64,000 nucleotides of DNA from the NCBI RefSeq assembly GCF_001423185.1, contig NZ_LMOB01000001.1, positions 2,339,889 to 2,403,888 of the forward strand, read 5' to 3'. The notes beneath the pieces are model-generated. The model saw nothing but the letters and a program-made list of their open reading frames with translations. It was not told the origin of the DNA and ran no database searches. Shown one piece after another: positions 47,918 to 57,334 of the stretch. The stretch is from Plantibacter sp. Leaf314. Its GTDB lineage: Bacteria > Actinomycetota > Actinomycetes > Actinomycetales > Microbacteriaceae. The translations under genes and the position numbers were made by a program. Within the stretch, counting starts at the first letter, position 1, and the number at the start of each line of letters is the position of its first letter.

Positions 47918-50900
47918 ATGTCATTCCTCACGAGGCTCAGTCTCGCCAACCGATTGATCGTGGGCCTGATCACCGCCGCCATCGTCGTGTTCGGCCTCTT
48001 CGCCGTCGGCTCCCTGAAGCAGGAGCTGCTGCCGTCCGTCCAACAGCCCGGCGCCTACGTGTCGGCCACCTACCCCGGTGCATCGCCCGCGTCCGTGGAG
48101 CGGGAGGTGACCGAGCCGGTCGAACAGGCGGTGCAGGGCATCAAGGGCGTGACCGGCGTCACCTCGACCTCCGTCGGCGGCTCGACCTCCTTGCAGGTGA
48201 GCTGGGACTTCGGGCAGGACGACGAGAAGATCGTCGGGGACATCCGGAGCGCGCTCGCGGGTCTGAAGAGCACCCTCCCGAGCGACACGACCACCGAGGT
48301 CTTCGCCGGGGGCAGCGACGACATCCCCGTCCTCCAGCTCGCCATCGCCTCCGAAGACGAGTCCGGGGAGTTCGCGGGCCGGGTCGAGAGCACCGTCCTC
48401 CCCGCCCTCCGCGGCATCAGCGGCGTCCGCCAGGTCGACCTGGCCGGACAGAACGCCACCCAGCTCGTCATCACGATGCGCCCGGCCGACCTCACCGCCA
48501 AGAAGGTCACGGCTGAGGAGGTCGTGGCTGCGGTGCAGGCGAGCGGCGCGGTGACCGCGGCGGGGACGAGCGTCGACGCCGGCAAGGAACTGTCGATCGA
48601 GGTCGGCTCGGCGGTCGGATCGCTCGAGGAGCTGCAAGCGCTCCCCATCCAGCACGAGGACGGGCCGTTCGCCCTCTCCGCCGTCGCCGACGTCGAGCTC
48701 GTGCCCGCGGCGGAGACCTCCATCGCGCGAGCGGATGGCCTCCCCTCGCTCTCCCTCACCATCCTCAAGGACCCGTCGGCGAACGCCGTCCAACTCGCGC
48801 ACGCGATCCGTGACGCCCTCCCCGGTCTCGAGCAGGACCTGGGATCCGGCGCCAAGTTCACCGTGGTGTTCGACCAGTCGCCGATGGTGGAGCAGTCGAT
48901 CCACGACCTCTCCGTCGAGGGCGGGCTCGGGCTCCTGTTCGCGATCATCGTGATCCTCGTGTTCCTGCTGTCGATCCGCTCGACGATCATCACCGCCGTC
49001 TCGATCCCCCTGTCGCTGCTCATCGCGATGATCGGGTTGTGGATCGGCGACTACTCGCTGAACATCTTCACCCTCGCCGCCCTGACAGTGGCGGTCGGGC
49101 GGGTGGTCGACGACTCCATCGTGGTCATCGAGAACATCAAGCGTCGACACAGCGGTCGTTCCATGACCGCCTCGAGCGTCGTCGACGCGGTCCGCGAGGT
49201 GGCCGGTGCGGTGACGGCGTCGACCATCACCACGGTCGCGGTGTTCCTGCCCGTCGCCTTCGTCGGAGGCACCGTGGGTGAGCTGTTCCGGCCGTTCGCC
49301 GTCACCGTCTCCGTGGCGCTCATCGCCTCGCTCGTGGTGTCGCTCACGATCGTCCCCGTCCTCGCCTACTGGTTCATGCGCGGCTCCTCTTCGCCGGCAG
49401 CGGCCACCGACGCCGCTCCGACCGTCGAGGAGGACGAGTCGGAGGCGTACTCCAAACTGCAGCGCGCCTACCTCCCGGTCCTCACCACGGCGCTCAAGCG
49501 GCCGGTGGTCACCCTGCTGATCGCGGCCGTCGTGTTCGTGGGGACGATCGTCTCGGCCGGGTTCCTGAAGACCGACTACCTCGGAGACATCGGCGGCGAG
49601 AACACGGTGACCGTCACCCAGGAGCTCCCCGAGGGGACGAGTCTGGACGTGACCAGCGATGCGGCGGCGACCGTCGAGGCCGTCCTCGCGAAGACCGCCG
49701 GGGTGTCCGGGTACCTCACCACCGTCGGTGGGAGCGGATCGAGCAACACCGCGCAGATCAGTGTGACCGTGGGCGAGGAGAGTTCACGGGAGGCCGTGGC
49801 CGACACCATCCGCGACGCCGTGGCGAAGCTCGACGACGTCGGAGAGATCACCGTCGGTGACGCCGGTGCAGGACTCGCCGGTGGCGGCGGTGGCATGGAG
49901 GTGACGCTCCAGGGCGAGGACCCCGTCGCCCTGGCGACGGCCGCCTCGACCGTCCAGGAGATGCTCGGCACGACCGACGGTCTGCGGGACGCGACGAGCG
50001 ACCTCGCCGACGAGCAGGGTCTGCTGAAGGTGAACGTGGACCGCGCCGCCGCCGCTCGCTACGGCTTCACGCAGGAACAGGTCGGGCAGGCCATCGCCGC
50101 CGCACTCCGCGGCACGCCGACGGGTTCGGTCATCCTCGAGGGTGCTTCCCGGGACATCATCGTCCGCTCGCAGCGCGTCGGGACGACGCCGGCGGAGATC
50201 GCGGCACTCCCGCTCCCGGTCAGTGCGTTGCAGCAGGCCGCAGCTCAGAAGGCCGCGACCGATGCGCTCACGGCCGAGCAGGATCAGGCCACGCAGCGGG
50301 CGAAGGACGAGGCCGCGTCCCAGACGGCGACGCAACGGTCCGAGCTCCAGGAGGCGCGGTCGACGGCCGCGTCGCAGCTCGACGCGCTCCGAGCGCAGTT
50401 GAGCGCCCTGCAGGCGGCTCCGGTCGAGGTCCCGCCGGTCACGCCCACCACCCCGGAGGAGGAGGCCGCCCGGCAGGCCTATGAGGCCCGTGCCGCGCAG
50501 CTCGCGGGGCTCAGTGACGCCATCACCCAGCTCCAGGGTTCCATCACGACGCTCGACGAGCAGTTGACCGCGATGCGTGACGCGGAGGCGGAGGCGGCCG
50601 AGCAGCAGGCCGAGGCCGACCGTCTCACCCAGGCGCAGAAGGACCTCGCCAACGTCAACGCCGTCCCGATCCCCGTGAGCGCGGTGGCGCAGGTGGTGGA
50701 GGAGCAGGCCCCCGCAGCGATCACCCGCATCGACGGCGTGCGGACCGTGACCGTGTCGGCGACCCCGACCGGTGACGACCTCAGCGCGACGACGCTCGCG
50801 GTGCGGCAGGGGCTGGACGGCCTCGACCTCCCGAGCGGTGTCACGGCGTCGGTCGGCGGTGTCGCCCAGGATCAGGAGGAGTCGTTCGCGCAGCTCGGCC

Positions 50901-51493
50901 TCGCCATGCTCATCGCGATCGTCCTCGTCTTCATCGTGATGGTGGCGACGTTCCGGAGCCTGCTCCAACCGCTCATCCTCCTCGTCTCGGTGCCGTTCGC
51001 GGCCACCGGTGCGATCGCCGCGCTGCTCATCACGGGCACCCCGCTCGGCATCCCGTCGATGATCGGCCTGCTCATGCTGATCGGGATCGTCGTCACGAAC
51101 GCGATCGTGCTGATCGACCTGGTGAACTCGTATCGTGCGCGGGGTGACGGGATCGACGACGCCGTGCTGCACGGCGCGAGGCTGCGACTGCGACCGATCA
51201 TCATGACCGCCTGCGCGACGATCTTCGCCCTGGTGCCGATGTCCCTCGGCCTCACCGGCGGCGGCGTCTTCATCTCGCAGTCGCTCGCGATCGTGGTGAT
51301 CGGCGGTCTCGTCTCCTCGACGTTGCTGACGCTCATCCTCGTGCCGGTGCTCTACCTGCTCCTGGAGCGGCGCACCGAGCGACGTCTCGCGAAGCGGGAG
51401 CGGAAGCGGGCGGCCAAGGCCGAGCAGGCCGCCGCGGCCACCGATCAGGACGCGGACGAGGACCTGGAGTCGATCATGGCGGCGGACAGCTGA
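47918..51493 (+). CDS. AcrB-like RND efflux transporter with coiled-coil insertion
   Basis: The protein has 1191 residues; HAE-RND pumps usually have about 1030. Helix 1 is LIVGLITAAIVVFGLFAVGS. Porter domains begin YVSATYPGASPASVEREVTEPVE. The first membrane block contains the proton-relay acidic pair in VAVGRVVDDSIVVIENIKRRHSG (about 391), and the second has FAATGAIAALLITGTPLGIPSM. Between about 767 and 917 an Ala/Gln/Glu-rich segment with heptad character interrupts the second porter region, broken by a Pro-rich hinge (PVEVPPVTPTTPEEE). No fusion protein or outer-membrane partner is nearby, as in the Bacillus SwrC/YerP type. Substrate unknown. Confidence 0.92.
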   Translation: MSFLTRLSLANRLIVGLITAAIVVFGLFAVGSLKQELLPSVQQPGAYVSATYPGASPASVEREVTEPVEQAVQGIKGVTGVTSTSVGGSTSLQVSWDFGQDDEKIVGDIRSALAGLKSTLPSDTTTEVFAGGSDDIPVLQLAIASEDESGEFAGRVESTVLPALRGISGVRQVDLAGQNATQLVITMRPADLTAKKVTAEEVVAAVQASGAVTAAGTSVDAGKELSIEVGSAVGSLEELQALPIQHEDGPFALSAVADVELVPAAETSIARADGLPSLSLTILKDPSANAVQLAHAIRDALPGLEQDLGSGAKFTVVFDQSPMVEQSIHDLSVEGGLGLLFAIIVILVFLLSIRSTIITAVSIPLSLLIAMIGLWIGDYSLNIFTLAALTVAVGRVVDDSIVVIENIKRRHSGRSMTASSVVDAVREVAGAVTASTITTVAVFLPVAFVGGTVGELFRPFAVTVSVALIASLVVSLTIVPVLAYWFMRGSSSPAAATDAAPTVEEDESEAYSKLQRAYLPVLTTALKRPVVTLLIAAVVFVGTIVSAGFLKTDYLGDIGGENTVTVTQELPEGTSLDVTSDAAATVEAVLAKTAGVSGYLTTVGGSGSSNTAQISVTVGEESSREAVADTIRDAVAKLDDVGEITVGDAGAGLAGGGGGMEVTLQGEDPVALATAASTVQEMLGTTDGLRDATSDLADEQGLLKVNVDRAAAARYGFTQEQVGQAIAAALRGTPTGSVILEGASRDIIVRSQRVGTTPAEIAALPLPVSALQQAAAQKAATDALTAEQDQATQRAKDEAASQTATQRSELQEARSTAASQLDALRAQLSALQAAPVEVPPVTPTTPEEEAARQAYEARAAQLAGLSDAITQLQGSITTLDEQLTAMRDAEAEAAEQQAEADRLTQAQKDLANVNAVPIPVSAVAQVVEEQAPAAITRIDGVRTVTVSATPTGDDLSATTLAVRQGLDGLDLPSGVTASVGGVAQDQEESFAQLGLAMLIAIVLVFIVMVATFRSLLQPLILLVSVPFAATGAIAALLITGTPLGIPSMIGLLMLIGIVVTNAIVLIDLVNSYRARGDGIDDAVLHGARLRLRPIIMTACATIFALVPMSLGLTGGGVFISQSLAIVVIGGLVSSTLLTLILVPVLYLLLERRTERRLAKRERKRAAKAEQAAAATDQDADEDLESIMAADS

Positions 51494-51559
51494 TCGGCCT
51501 GCGGGGTGGGTGGGGCCGCTTCGCGGAACCGCTCGCCCCGCAGCTGGCACACTGGGGGC

Positions 51560-53092
51560 GTGGACCAGCGACCGATCGACCTCCTCCGTGCCGACCTCAC
51601 GACCGCCGGATACACCGTGGAACGGGTGCGCGGCCTGTGGGGTGAGATGGCCGAGGCGGCCCTGCATCGATCGAACCGGGTCGTGGCGATCCGAGCGCTC
51701 GACGCCCGACAGGGCACGGAGGGCGTGGAGCCGGTCGCGACCTTGGCGAGACTGTTCATCCTCGGGCTGCCGGCGGACGTCGACGCGGTCTCCCGCGCTC
51801 TGCCGACGCTCGGCGCCGACGGAGCGGTGGAGCTCGGCCTCCTCAGCCGGGCCGACGACGGCGGTCTCCGGCCGGCCCTCGACCTCCGCCCCTATGCCTG
51901 GGTGGACGCGAACGGGAGCGGGGCCTGGTGGATCGCCTCCGACCTCGGCGAGCTCGCCCTCGGCCACGAACTCGGCGAGGAGCACGTGCTCGGCGTCGGT
52001 GGTGCGTCGATGACCCTCAGCGGCATCATCCTGCCTGAGCGGGTCGGATCGGCCCTCGACCTCGGCACGGGGTGCGGGATCCAGGCGCTCCACCTGTCGC
52101 GGATCGCCGATCGTGTGGTCGCGACGGACATCTCCGAGCGGGCGCTCGAGCTCGCGGCACTCAACGCGCGGCTCAACGGCATCGACTCGATCGAGTTCCG
52201 TCTCGGCAGCATGTTCGAGCCGGTGACCGGTGAGCGGTTCGACCGCATCGTCTCGAACCCGCCGTTCGTCATCACGCCACGGATGGAGGGGGTCCCGAAC
52301 TACGAGTACCGGGACGGCGGGCTCGTCGGTGACGCCCTCGTCGAGTCGGTCTTCGTCGAGGCGGCCCTGCATCTGACGGAGGACGGGGTGGCCCAGTTCC
52401 TCGGCAACTGGGAGTACCGCGCACGGACGGACGGACTCGATCGCGTCGCGGACTGGGTGGAGCACAGCCGGGAGACGGTGGACGCCTGGGTGATCGAACG
52501 CGAGGTGCAGGATCCGGCGGAGTACGCCGAGACCTGGATCCGGGACGGTGGCACGAGGGCCGGCACCGCCGAGTTCGAACGCCTCGCGGCAGCCTGGCTC
52601 GACGACTTCGCATCGCGGTCGGTGACGGGCGTCGGCTTCGGGTACGTCCTGCTCCGGCGGACCGACTCCGCCACCCCGATGCGCCGGTTCGAGCGTCTCC
52701 ACGGGCACGCGGGATCCAACTCGGCGGGCCTCGGAGCCCACCTCGCCGTCTGCCTCGCCGCGCACGACTGGCAGGTCGCGCTCGACGACCAGGCCCTGCT
52801 CCGTGAGCGCGTCGTCCTCGCCGGCGACGTCACGGAGGAGCGTCACTACTGGCCGGGCGACGAGGACCCGACGGCGATGCACCTGCGCCAGGGTGGCGGG
52901 CTGGCCAGGTCTGTCGGCGTCGACACGGGACTCGCCGGACTCGTCGGTGCGTGCGACGGCGAACTCGCCCTCGGTGCCATCGTCGACGCGATCGCGCAAC
53001 TCGTCGAGGTCGACGCCGTCGAGCTCGGCGACGAACTCCTCCCCCGCGTGCGTGCGCTCATCGACGACGGGATCCTGCTTCCCGCTGTCTGA
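51560..53092 (+). CDS. SAM-dependent methyltransferase (large actinobacterial type)
   Basis: The protein has 510 residues from the GTG at 51560. The N-terminal domain (1-140) begins DQRPIDLLRADLTTAGYT. A class I methyltransferase core (about 150-330) has the SAM loop ALDLGTGCGIQALHL and the acceptor motif SNPPFVITPRMEG. The C-terminal domain (about 340-510) is of unknown fold. The NPPF motif fits enzymes that modify an amide or exocyclic amine (HemK/RsmC-like). The target is unknown. This three-part architecture recurs in actinobacteria. Confidence 0.88.
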   Translation: MDQRPIDLLRADLTTAGYTVERVRGLWGEMAEAALHRSNRVVAIRALDARQGTEGVEPVATLARLFILGLPADVDAVSRALPTLGADGAVELGLLSRADDGGLRPALDLRPYAWVDANGSGAWWIASDLGELALGHELGEEHVLGVGGASMTLSGIILPERVGSALDLGTGCGIQALHLSRIADRVVATDISERALELAALNARLNGIDSIEFRLGSMFEPVTGERFDRIVSNPPFVITPRMEGVPNYEYRDGGLVGDALVESVFVEAALHLTEDGVAQFLGNWEYRARTDGLDRVADWVEHSRETVDAWVIEREVQDPAEYAETWIRDGGTRAGTAEFERLAAAWLDDFASRSVTGVGFGYVLLRRTDSATPMRRFERLHGHAGSNSAGLGAHLAVCLAAHDWQVALDDQALLRERVVLAGDVTEERHYWPGDEDPTAMHLRQGGGLARSVGVDTGLAGLVGACDGELALGAIVDAIAQLVEVDAVELGDELLPRVRALIDDGILLPAV

Positions 53093-53124
53093 ACGGTGAC
53101 CGTTCGCGGAACGGATCCTCAACT

Positions 53125-53141
53125 GGATAGTGAAACTATCC
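53125..53141. promoter_or_regulatory. Palindromic operator-like site before the epimerase gene
   Basis: ggatagt-gaa-actatcc is a perfect 7+3+7 palindrome, followed at once by a third half-site cgatagt (53141-53147). It lies 57 bp before the start codon and overlaps the likely promoter. Sites of this kind bind dimeric repressors (TetR, HxlR or MerR types). No regulator gene is adjacent. Confidence 0.5.
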
Positions 53142-53198
53142 GATAGTGCTACTCTCCAACTGGGACGACGAACCGCGTCGCTCAGAATCGAGACCAGC

Positions 53199-54128
53199 AT
53201 GAGCACCACCCACGTCATCCTCGGCGGCAACGGCGTCATCGGACGGGAGACCGCGCAAGCGCTCCTCGCGACCGGCGTATCCGTCGGCTCGGTCGGCCGC
53301 CGGGCGTCCACGGTGCCGGGCGTCACCTCGGTCATCGCCGACCTCCTCGATCGGGATGCGGTCAGGACCGCGCTCGACGGAGCGGACGTCGCCTACCTCA
53401 CCGCTGGTCTGCCCTACTCCGCCGCTCTCTGGGAGCAGCGCTGGCCCCGCATCGTCGAGAACGTCATCGAGGCGGCAGTGGCGACCGGGACGCACCTCGT
53501 CTCCCTCGACAACGTCTATGCGTACGGCGCGGTGGATGGCCCGATGACGGAGGGGACTCCGCTGGCACCCGTCAGCCGGAAGGGCCGGGTCCGTGCTCGT
53601 GCTGCGGCCGCGCTCGCAGCGGCGGTGGCGGAACGCGGTCTGGTCTCGACGGTGGGACGGAGCGCCGACTTCTTCGGCCCCGGTGCATCGACCAGTGTGT
53701 TCAACAGCTTCGGGATCGACCCGATCGCCGCAGGACGGCCGGGCACCTGGCTGTACGACGCCGACCTGCCGCACTCGCTCACCTACACCCCCGATGTCGG
53801 TCGTGGACTGGCCATCCTCGGCACGGACACCGCCGCGCGCGGACGCCTCTGGCACCTGCCCACCGGTCCGGCGCTGACAGGACGCGACTACCTCCGTCTC
53901 GCCGGAGGGCATGACCGCCCGATCAAGATCATGGGTGCGGCCATGATGCGGATCGGGTCCCTCTTCAACGCCGGTGCGCGCGAGACGCGCGAGATGAGCT
54001 ACCAGTACACGGCTCCGTACCGGTTCGACTCCAGTGCGTTCGAGCTCGCCTTCGGCGTGCGACCGACGCCGATCGCCGATGCCGTCGCCGAGACCGTCCG
54101 AGCCGCCGGTGCCGGTGTCCGGGCCTGA
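53199..54128 (+). CDS. NAD(P)-binding epimerase/dehydratase-like protein
   Basis: The ATG at 53199 gives 309 residues. The Rossmann start is THVILGGNGVIGRETAQALL. The substrate region has LDNVYAYGAVDGPMTEGTPL. The canonical YxxxK catalytic pair of extended SDRs is not evident: the Tyr in VYAYG has no Lys four residues later. It may be an atypical SDR. It is preceded by a palindromic operator candidate and stands alone. Confidence 0.82.
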   Translation: MSTTHVILGGNGVIGRETAQALLATGVSVGSVGRRASTVPGVTSVIADLLDRDAVRTALDGADVAYLTAGLPYSAALWEQRWPRIVENVIEAAVATGTHLVSLDNVYAYGAVDGPMTEGTPLAPVSRKGRVRARAAAALAAAVAERGLVSTVGRSADFFGPGASTSVFNSFGIDPIAAGRPGTWLYDADLPHSLTYTPDVGRGLAILGTDTAARGRLWHLPTGPALTGRDYLRLAGGHDRPIKIMGAAMMRIGSLFNAGARETREMSYQYTAPYRFDSSAFELAFGVRPTPIADAVAETVRAAGAGVRA

Positions 54129-54244
54129 GCGGAGGGCACCCGGGTGGCACGCTCGGCGAGCGGCACTTCGGCGCTCTGCCAGCTGACCGCGATAGTCTCC
54201 CGTGTCGGAGACACCGACCCCGCCGACGAAAGCGACCACCCTCG

Positions 54245-55189
54245 ATGCCGGAGAGCCCACTCTCAGCCAGCCCGTACGAGGTGCTCGGTGTGAGCACGAC
54301 GGCGTCGCAGGACGAGCTCCGTCGGGCGTATCGTCGGCTGATGCGCGAGACGCATCCCGACCTCGGCGGCAGCGCGCGGCAGTTCAACGCGGTGCAACTG
54401 GCCTGGGAGCGCGTCGGCACGGTCGAGGATCGAGCCGCGTACGACCGCGGTCGGAACGTCCCGTCCGGCGGCGTCGACGCGGACGACGAGCCCACCTGGT
54501 CCGCGTCCACCACCGGTCGCTCCGGCACCCAGCGGGCGGACTCCCGTCCTCGAGCGCGGGCCTACGGGCACCCCGGCGGCGACTCACGGGAGGCCTATCT
54601 CGAGCTCATCAGGGAGTGGGTCGGCCGTGGCGTCCCACTCGACGACCCCTACGACCCCAAGCTCGTCCGCTCCGCCCCGCGCGAGATCCGACACCAGCTC
54701 GCCAACGCACTGGCGGAGGAGCAGACGGCTCGCACGGTGGCGACGCTCGGCATCGGGTACACCGTGTGGCACGACGTGCTGGCTCCCGGCGAGGCGAAGA
54801 TCGATCACGTGGTCCTCGGCCCGACCGGGCTGTTCGCGGTGAAGTCCGAGGACTGGGGCGGGCCGGTGAGCGTGCATCGTGGTGAGGTCGTCGGCGAGAC
54901 GCTCGGCGTCCGAGAGGAGCCCGTGCGTTCGATCGTCCGCTCGGCGCGCACGGTCGCGAAGGCGGCCCGCGTGAAGTTCACCGCCTCGGTCATCGTCGTA
55001 CCCGACGGCGCCGTCGAGGAGTCCGTCGAGTTCATCGGCCGGAAGCATCCCGTCACCGTCCTCGTGGAGCGATCGCGCCTCGCCGACCTGCTCCGTACCG
55101 GCCTTCCGGGCATCGAGCGCATGGGTGGCAACCAGCTGTTCGACATCCGCACCAGGCTCCAGCAGACCGTCCGTTTCGTCGGCGTCTGA
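54245..55189 (+). CDS. DnaJ-NERD fusion protein
   Basis: The protein has 314 residues. The N-terminal J domain (about 8-68) has SPYEVLGVSTTASQDELRRA and an intact HPD in RETHPDLGG. A Ser/Arg-rich linker follows. A C-terminal NERD domain (about 155-260) has ANALAEEQTARTVATL, HDVLAPGEAKIDHVVLGPTG and LFAVKSEDWGG. NERD is a nuclease-related fold; its Asp and Glu-x-Lys-like residues (IDHVVLGPTGLFAVKSE) are partly kept. Pairing with a J domain suggests recruitment of Hsp70. Function unknown. Confidence 0.88.
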   Translation: MPESPLSASPYEVLGVSTTASQDELRRAYRRLMRETHPDLGGSARQFNAVQLAWERVGTVEDRAAYDRGRNVPSGGVDADDEPTWSASTTGRSGTQRADSRPRARAYGHPGGDSREAYLELIREWVGRGVPLDDPYDPKLVRSAPREIRHQLANALAEEQTARTVATLGIGYTVWHDVLAPGEAKIDHVVLGPTGLFAVKSEDWGGPVSVHRGEVVGETLGVREEPVRSIVRSARTVAKAARVKFTASVIVVPDGAVEESVEFIGRKHPVTVLVERSRLADLLRTGLPGIERMGGNQLFDIRTRLQQTVRFVGV

Positions 55190-55278
55190 ACCGCGCAGCA
55201 CGACACCCGTGGGCGAAACCCCCCACCGCCCCACTCGGGGTTCTTGTGCGGATGGGCGCCAGGCCCCACCATCAGGGC

Positions 55279-56238
55279 ATGAGCACTCCATCCGGCTGGT
55301 ATCCCGATCCTGAACGACCAGGCGGTCAGCGGTGGTGGACCGGTTTCGCCTGGGGTGGGGCGCGATTCCCGGCGACGATGCCCGACACCGCGACTGCGAC
55401 GTCCACCGCCGCTGCGACCGGGTCGCCCGTCGAGAACCGTCCGAGCAGACTCCGGCCCCTGCACGTCCTCCTGATCTGCCTCGTCGTCGCGCTGGTGCTG
55501 CTCAGCGCGATCGGCGGTGCGTTCTGGGGCGCCCTGCTCGCGCTCGTCGCCATCGCCGCGGCGGTCGTCGGCGTGGTCGCGCTCGTCCGCGGTCACGCCA
55601 GCCGGCTCGGCATCCGGAACCGGGGTACCGCGCTCGCCGTGGTCGCCGCAGCCCTCTGCCTCGTCGTGGTCGGTGGCGGTGCGAGTGCTGCGACGCTTCC
55701 GGCGTCAGACCGGCCTGCGGCCCTGCTGACGGCTCAAGACGTGGCCACCCCCGCTCCGAAGCGGACCCCGGTGGCGACCCCGACACCGACCGACATCGTG
55801 ACCGAGGTCACTGAGGTCATCGCGGTGCCGTTCACGGCGACGGAGGTGCAGGACCCGAACCTCGACGTCGGTCAGGTCATCGTCACCACCGTCGGGGTCG
55901 ACGGTCAGCAGACGAACACCTACCGTGTGACGACACGGGCCGGCGCGGAGATCGCGCGGGAGCTCGTCGCCCAGGTCGTGTCGGTCGAACCGGTGGCGCA
56001 GGTGACCTCGGTCGGCACCCGGCAACCCGCGCCCGTGGCTCCCGCACCCGTCGCCGACCCGGTCGGAGGCGGCTGCGACCCGAACTACGAGGGGCAGTGC
56101 GTCCCGATCGCGAGCGACGTCGACTGCGCCGGCGGCAGTGGGAACGGACCGGCCTACACGCCGGGACCGGTGTACGTCGTCGGAAGCGACGTGTACGACC
56201 TCGACCGTGACGGGGACGGCATCGCCTGCGACGCCTGA
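55279..56238 (+). CDS. DUF2510 - membrane - G5 - Excalibur domain protein
   Basis: The ATG at 55279 gives 319 residues. The N-terminal DUF2510 motif is PSGWYPDPERPGGQRWWTG. Three hydrophobic segments follow (about 66-130). An extracellular G5 domain (about 185-255) has VIAVPFTATEVQDPNLDVGQ, TYRVTTRAGAE and a closing SVGTRQ. The C-terminal Excalibur calcium-binding motif is DLDRDGDGIACDA. G5 domains bind wall sugars, and Excalibur ends are common on surface proteins. It is probably anchored in the membrane facing the wall. Confidence 0.9.
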   Translation: MSTPSGWYPDPERPGGQRWWTGFAWGGARFPATMPDTATATSTAAATGSPVENRPSRLRPLHVLLICLVVALVLLSAIGGAFWGALLALVAIAAAVVGVVALVRGHASRLGIRNRGTALAVVAAALCLVVVGGGASAATLPASDRPAALLTAQDVATPAPKRTPVATPTPTDIVTEVTEVIAVPFTATEVQDPNLDVGQVIVTTVGVDGQQTNTYRVTTRAGAEIARELVAQVVSVEPVAQVTSVGTRQPAPVAPAPVADPVGGGCDPNYEGQCVPIASDVDCAGGSGNGPAYTPGPVYVVGSDVYDLDRDGDGIACDA

Positions 56239-56348
56239 GCAAGCCCGTTCGCGCTCGGCGGAAGGTCGGGCCGTCGATCCAGGGCTACGCGTATCGTCGC
56301 TGACGGGTCGCCGGACGGCGCCCCTGACGCTGATGGATTGGAGCGACG

Positions 56349-56900
56349 ATGAGTGCAGAACTCGACGGCAAGCAGGTGGCCTTCCTCCTGTCGGACGGCT
56401 ACGAGGACAGCGAACTGACCAGCCCGTGGGAGGCGGTCACCGCTGCAGGCGCGACGGCCCGACTGGTCTCCCCCGCGACGCAGGACGTGACCGGCAAGAA
56501 CGGGCACGTCCAGCCGGTCGACGTGGCCGTCGCCGAGGCGTCCTCCGGTGACTACCACGCGCTCGTGCTTCCGGGTGGTGTCGTCAACGCCGACGACCTC
56601 CGCCTGGACGAGGCCTCGATCGCCTTCGCGAAGGCCTTCTTCGAGCAGGGCAAGCCGGTCGGGGTGATCTGCCACGGTGCATGGATCCTCGTCGAGGCCG
56701 ATGTCGTCCGCGGCCGTGAACTGACGAGCTACGCGAGCCTCAAGACGGACCTGCGCAACGCGGGAGCCTCGTGGGTGGACGAGGAGGTCGTCGTCGACCA
56801 GGGTCTGGTGTCGAGCCGGACGCCCGACGACCTCCCGGCCTTCAACGCGAAGCTGGTCGAGGAGATCGGTGAAGGGGAGCACGAGGGTCAGCACGCCTGA
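56349..56900 (+). CDS. DJ-1/PfpI family protein
   Basis: The protein has 183 residues. The class I amidotransferase-like fold has FLLSDGYEDSELTSPWEAV, ALVLPGGVVNADDLR and the nucleophile elbow VGVICHGAWILVEADVV (Cys about 109), followed by SYASLKTDLRNAGA. The family includes stress proteins with glyoxalase, deglycase or protease claims. Which activity applies is not clear. Confidence 0.92.
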   Translation: MSAELDGKQVAFLLSDGYEDSELTSPWEAVTAAGATARLVSPATQDVTGKNGHVQPVDVAVAEASSGDYHALVLPGGVVNADDLRLDEASIAFAKAFFEQGKPVGVICHGAWILVEADVVRGRELTSYASLKTDLRNAGASWVDEEVVVDQGLVSSRTPDDLPAFNAKLVEEIGEGEHEGQHA

Positions 56901-56920
56901 GCGCGAGACCCCAGCACCGA

Positions 56921-56956
56921 CGAACGCCCGGCCCCTCGAGAGGGACCGGGCGTTCG
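56921..56956. terminator. Bidirectional terminator between pfpI-like and glsB-like genes
   Basis: cgaacgcccgg and ccgggcgttcg form the base of the stem, closed by ccct/aggg. It lies between convergent genes. Confidence 0.75.
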
Positions 56957-56974
56957 CGTGCTGTGAGGCTGTCG

Positions 56975-57238
56975 TTACGCCTTCTTGTTGCGGGTCAGTG
57001 CGCCGTAGATGAGGAGCACGACGATGGAACCGCCGATGGCGAGGAGCCACGTCTGCAGCGAGAAGAACTCCTGGAGGTTCGCGCCGAAGAGGAGGCCGCC
57101 GAGCCAACCACCGAGCAGTGCCCCGACGACACCGAGCAGCAGCGTGATCAACCAGCCGCCGCCCTGACGACCCGGAAGGATCGCCTTGGCGATGGCGCCG
57201 GCGATGAGGCCGAGCAGCAGGAAGCCGAGAAAACTCAT
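56975..57238 (-). CDS. GlsB/YeaQ/YmgE family membrane protein
   Basis: The protein has 87 residues and three Gly-rich helices: FLGFLLLGLIAGAIAKAIL, WLITLLLGVVGALLGGWLGG and LLAIGGSIVVLLIYGAL. The family is stress-induced and sometimes called transglycosylase-associated. Function is unresolved. Confidence 0.93.
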   Translation of the reverse strand: MSFLGFLLLGLIAGAIAKAILPGRQGGGWLITLLLGVVGALLGGWLGGLLFGANLQEFFSLQTWLLAIGGSIVVLLIYGALTRNKKA

Positions 57239-57334
57239 GATGTCTCCAAATGTGATTGCTGGATCGAGCGGGGTGCCGACCGATCGTGGTGCTACCCCCG
57301 CCGGTGAGCGGGGCCAGCCACTGTATCGCGAGGA

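Noticed and set aside
49784..53335. A 1183-codon minus-strand open frame
   Set aside because: It is antisense to the RND pump and methyltransferase genes and has shadow composition and no domain.
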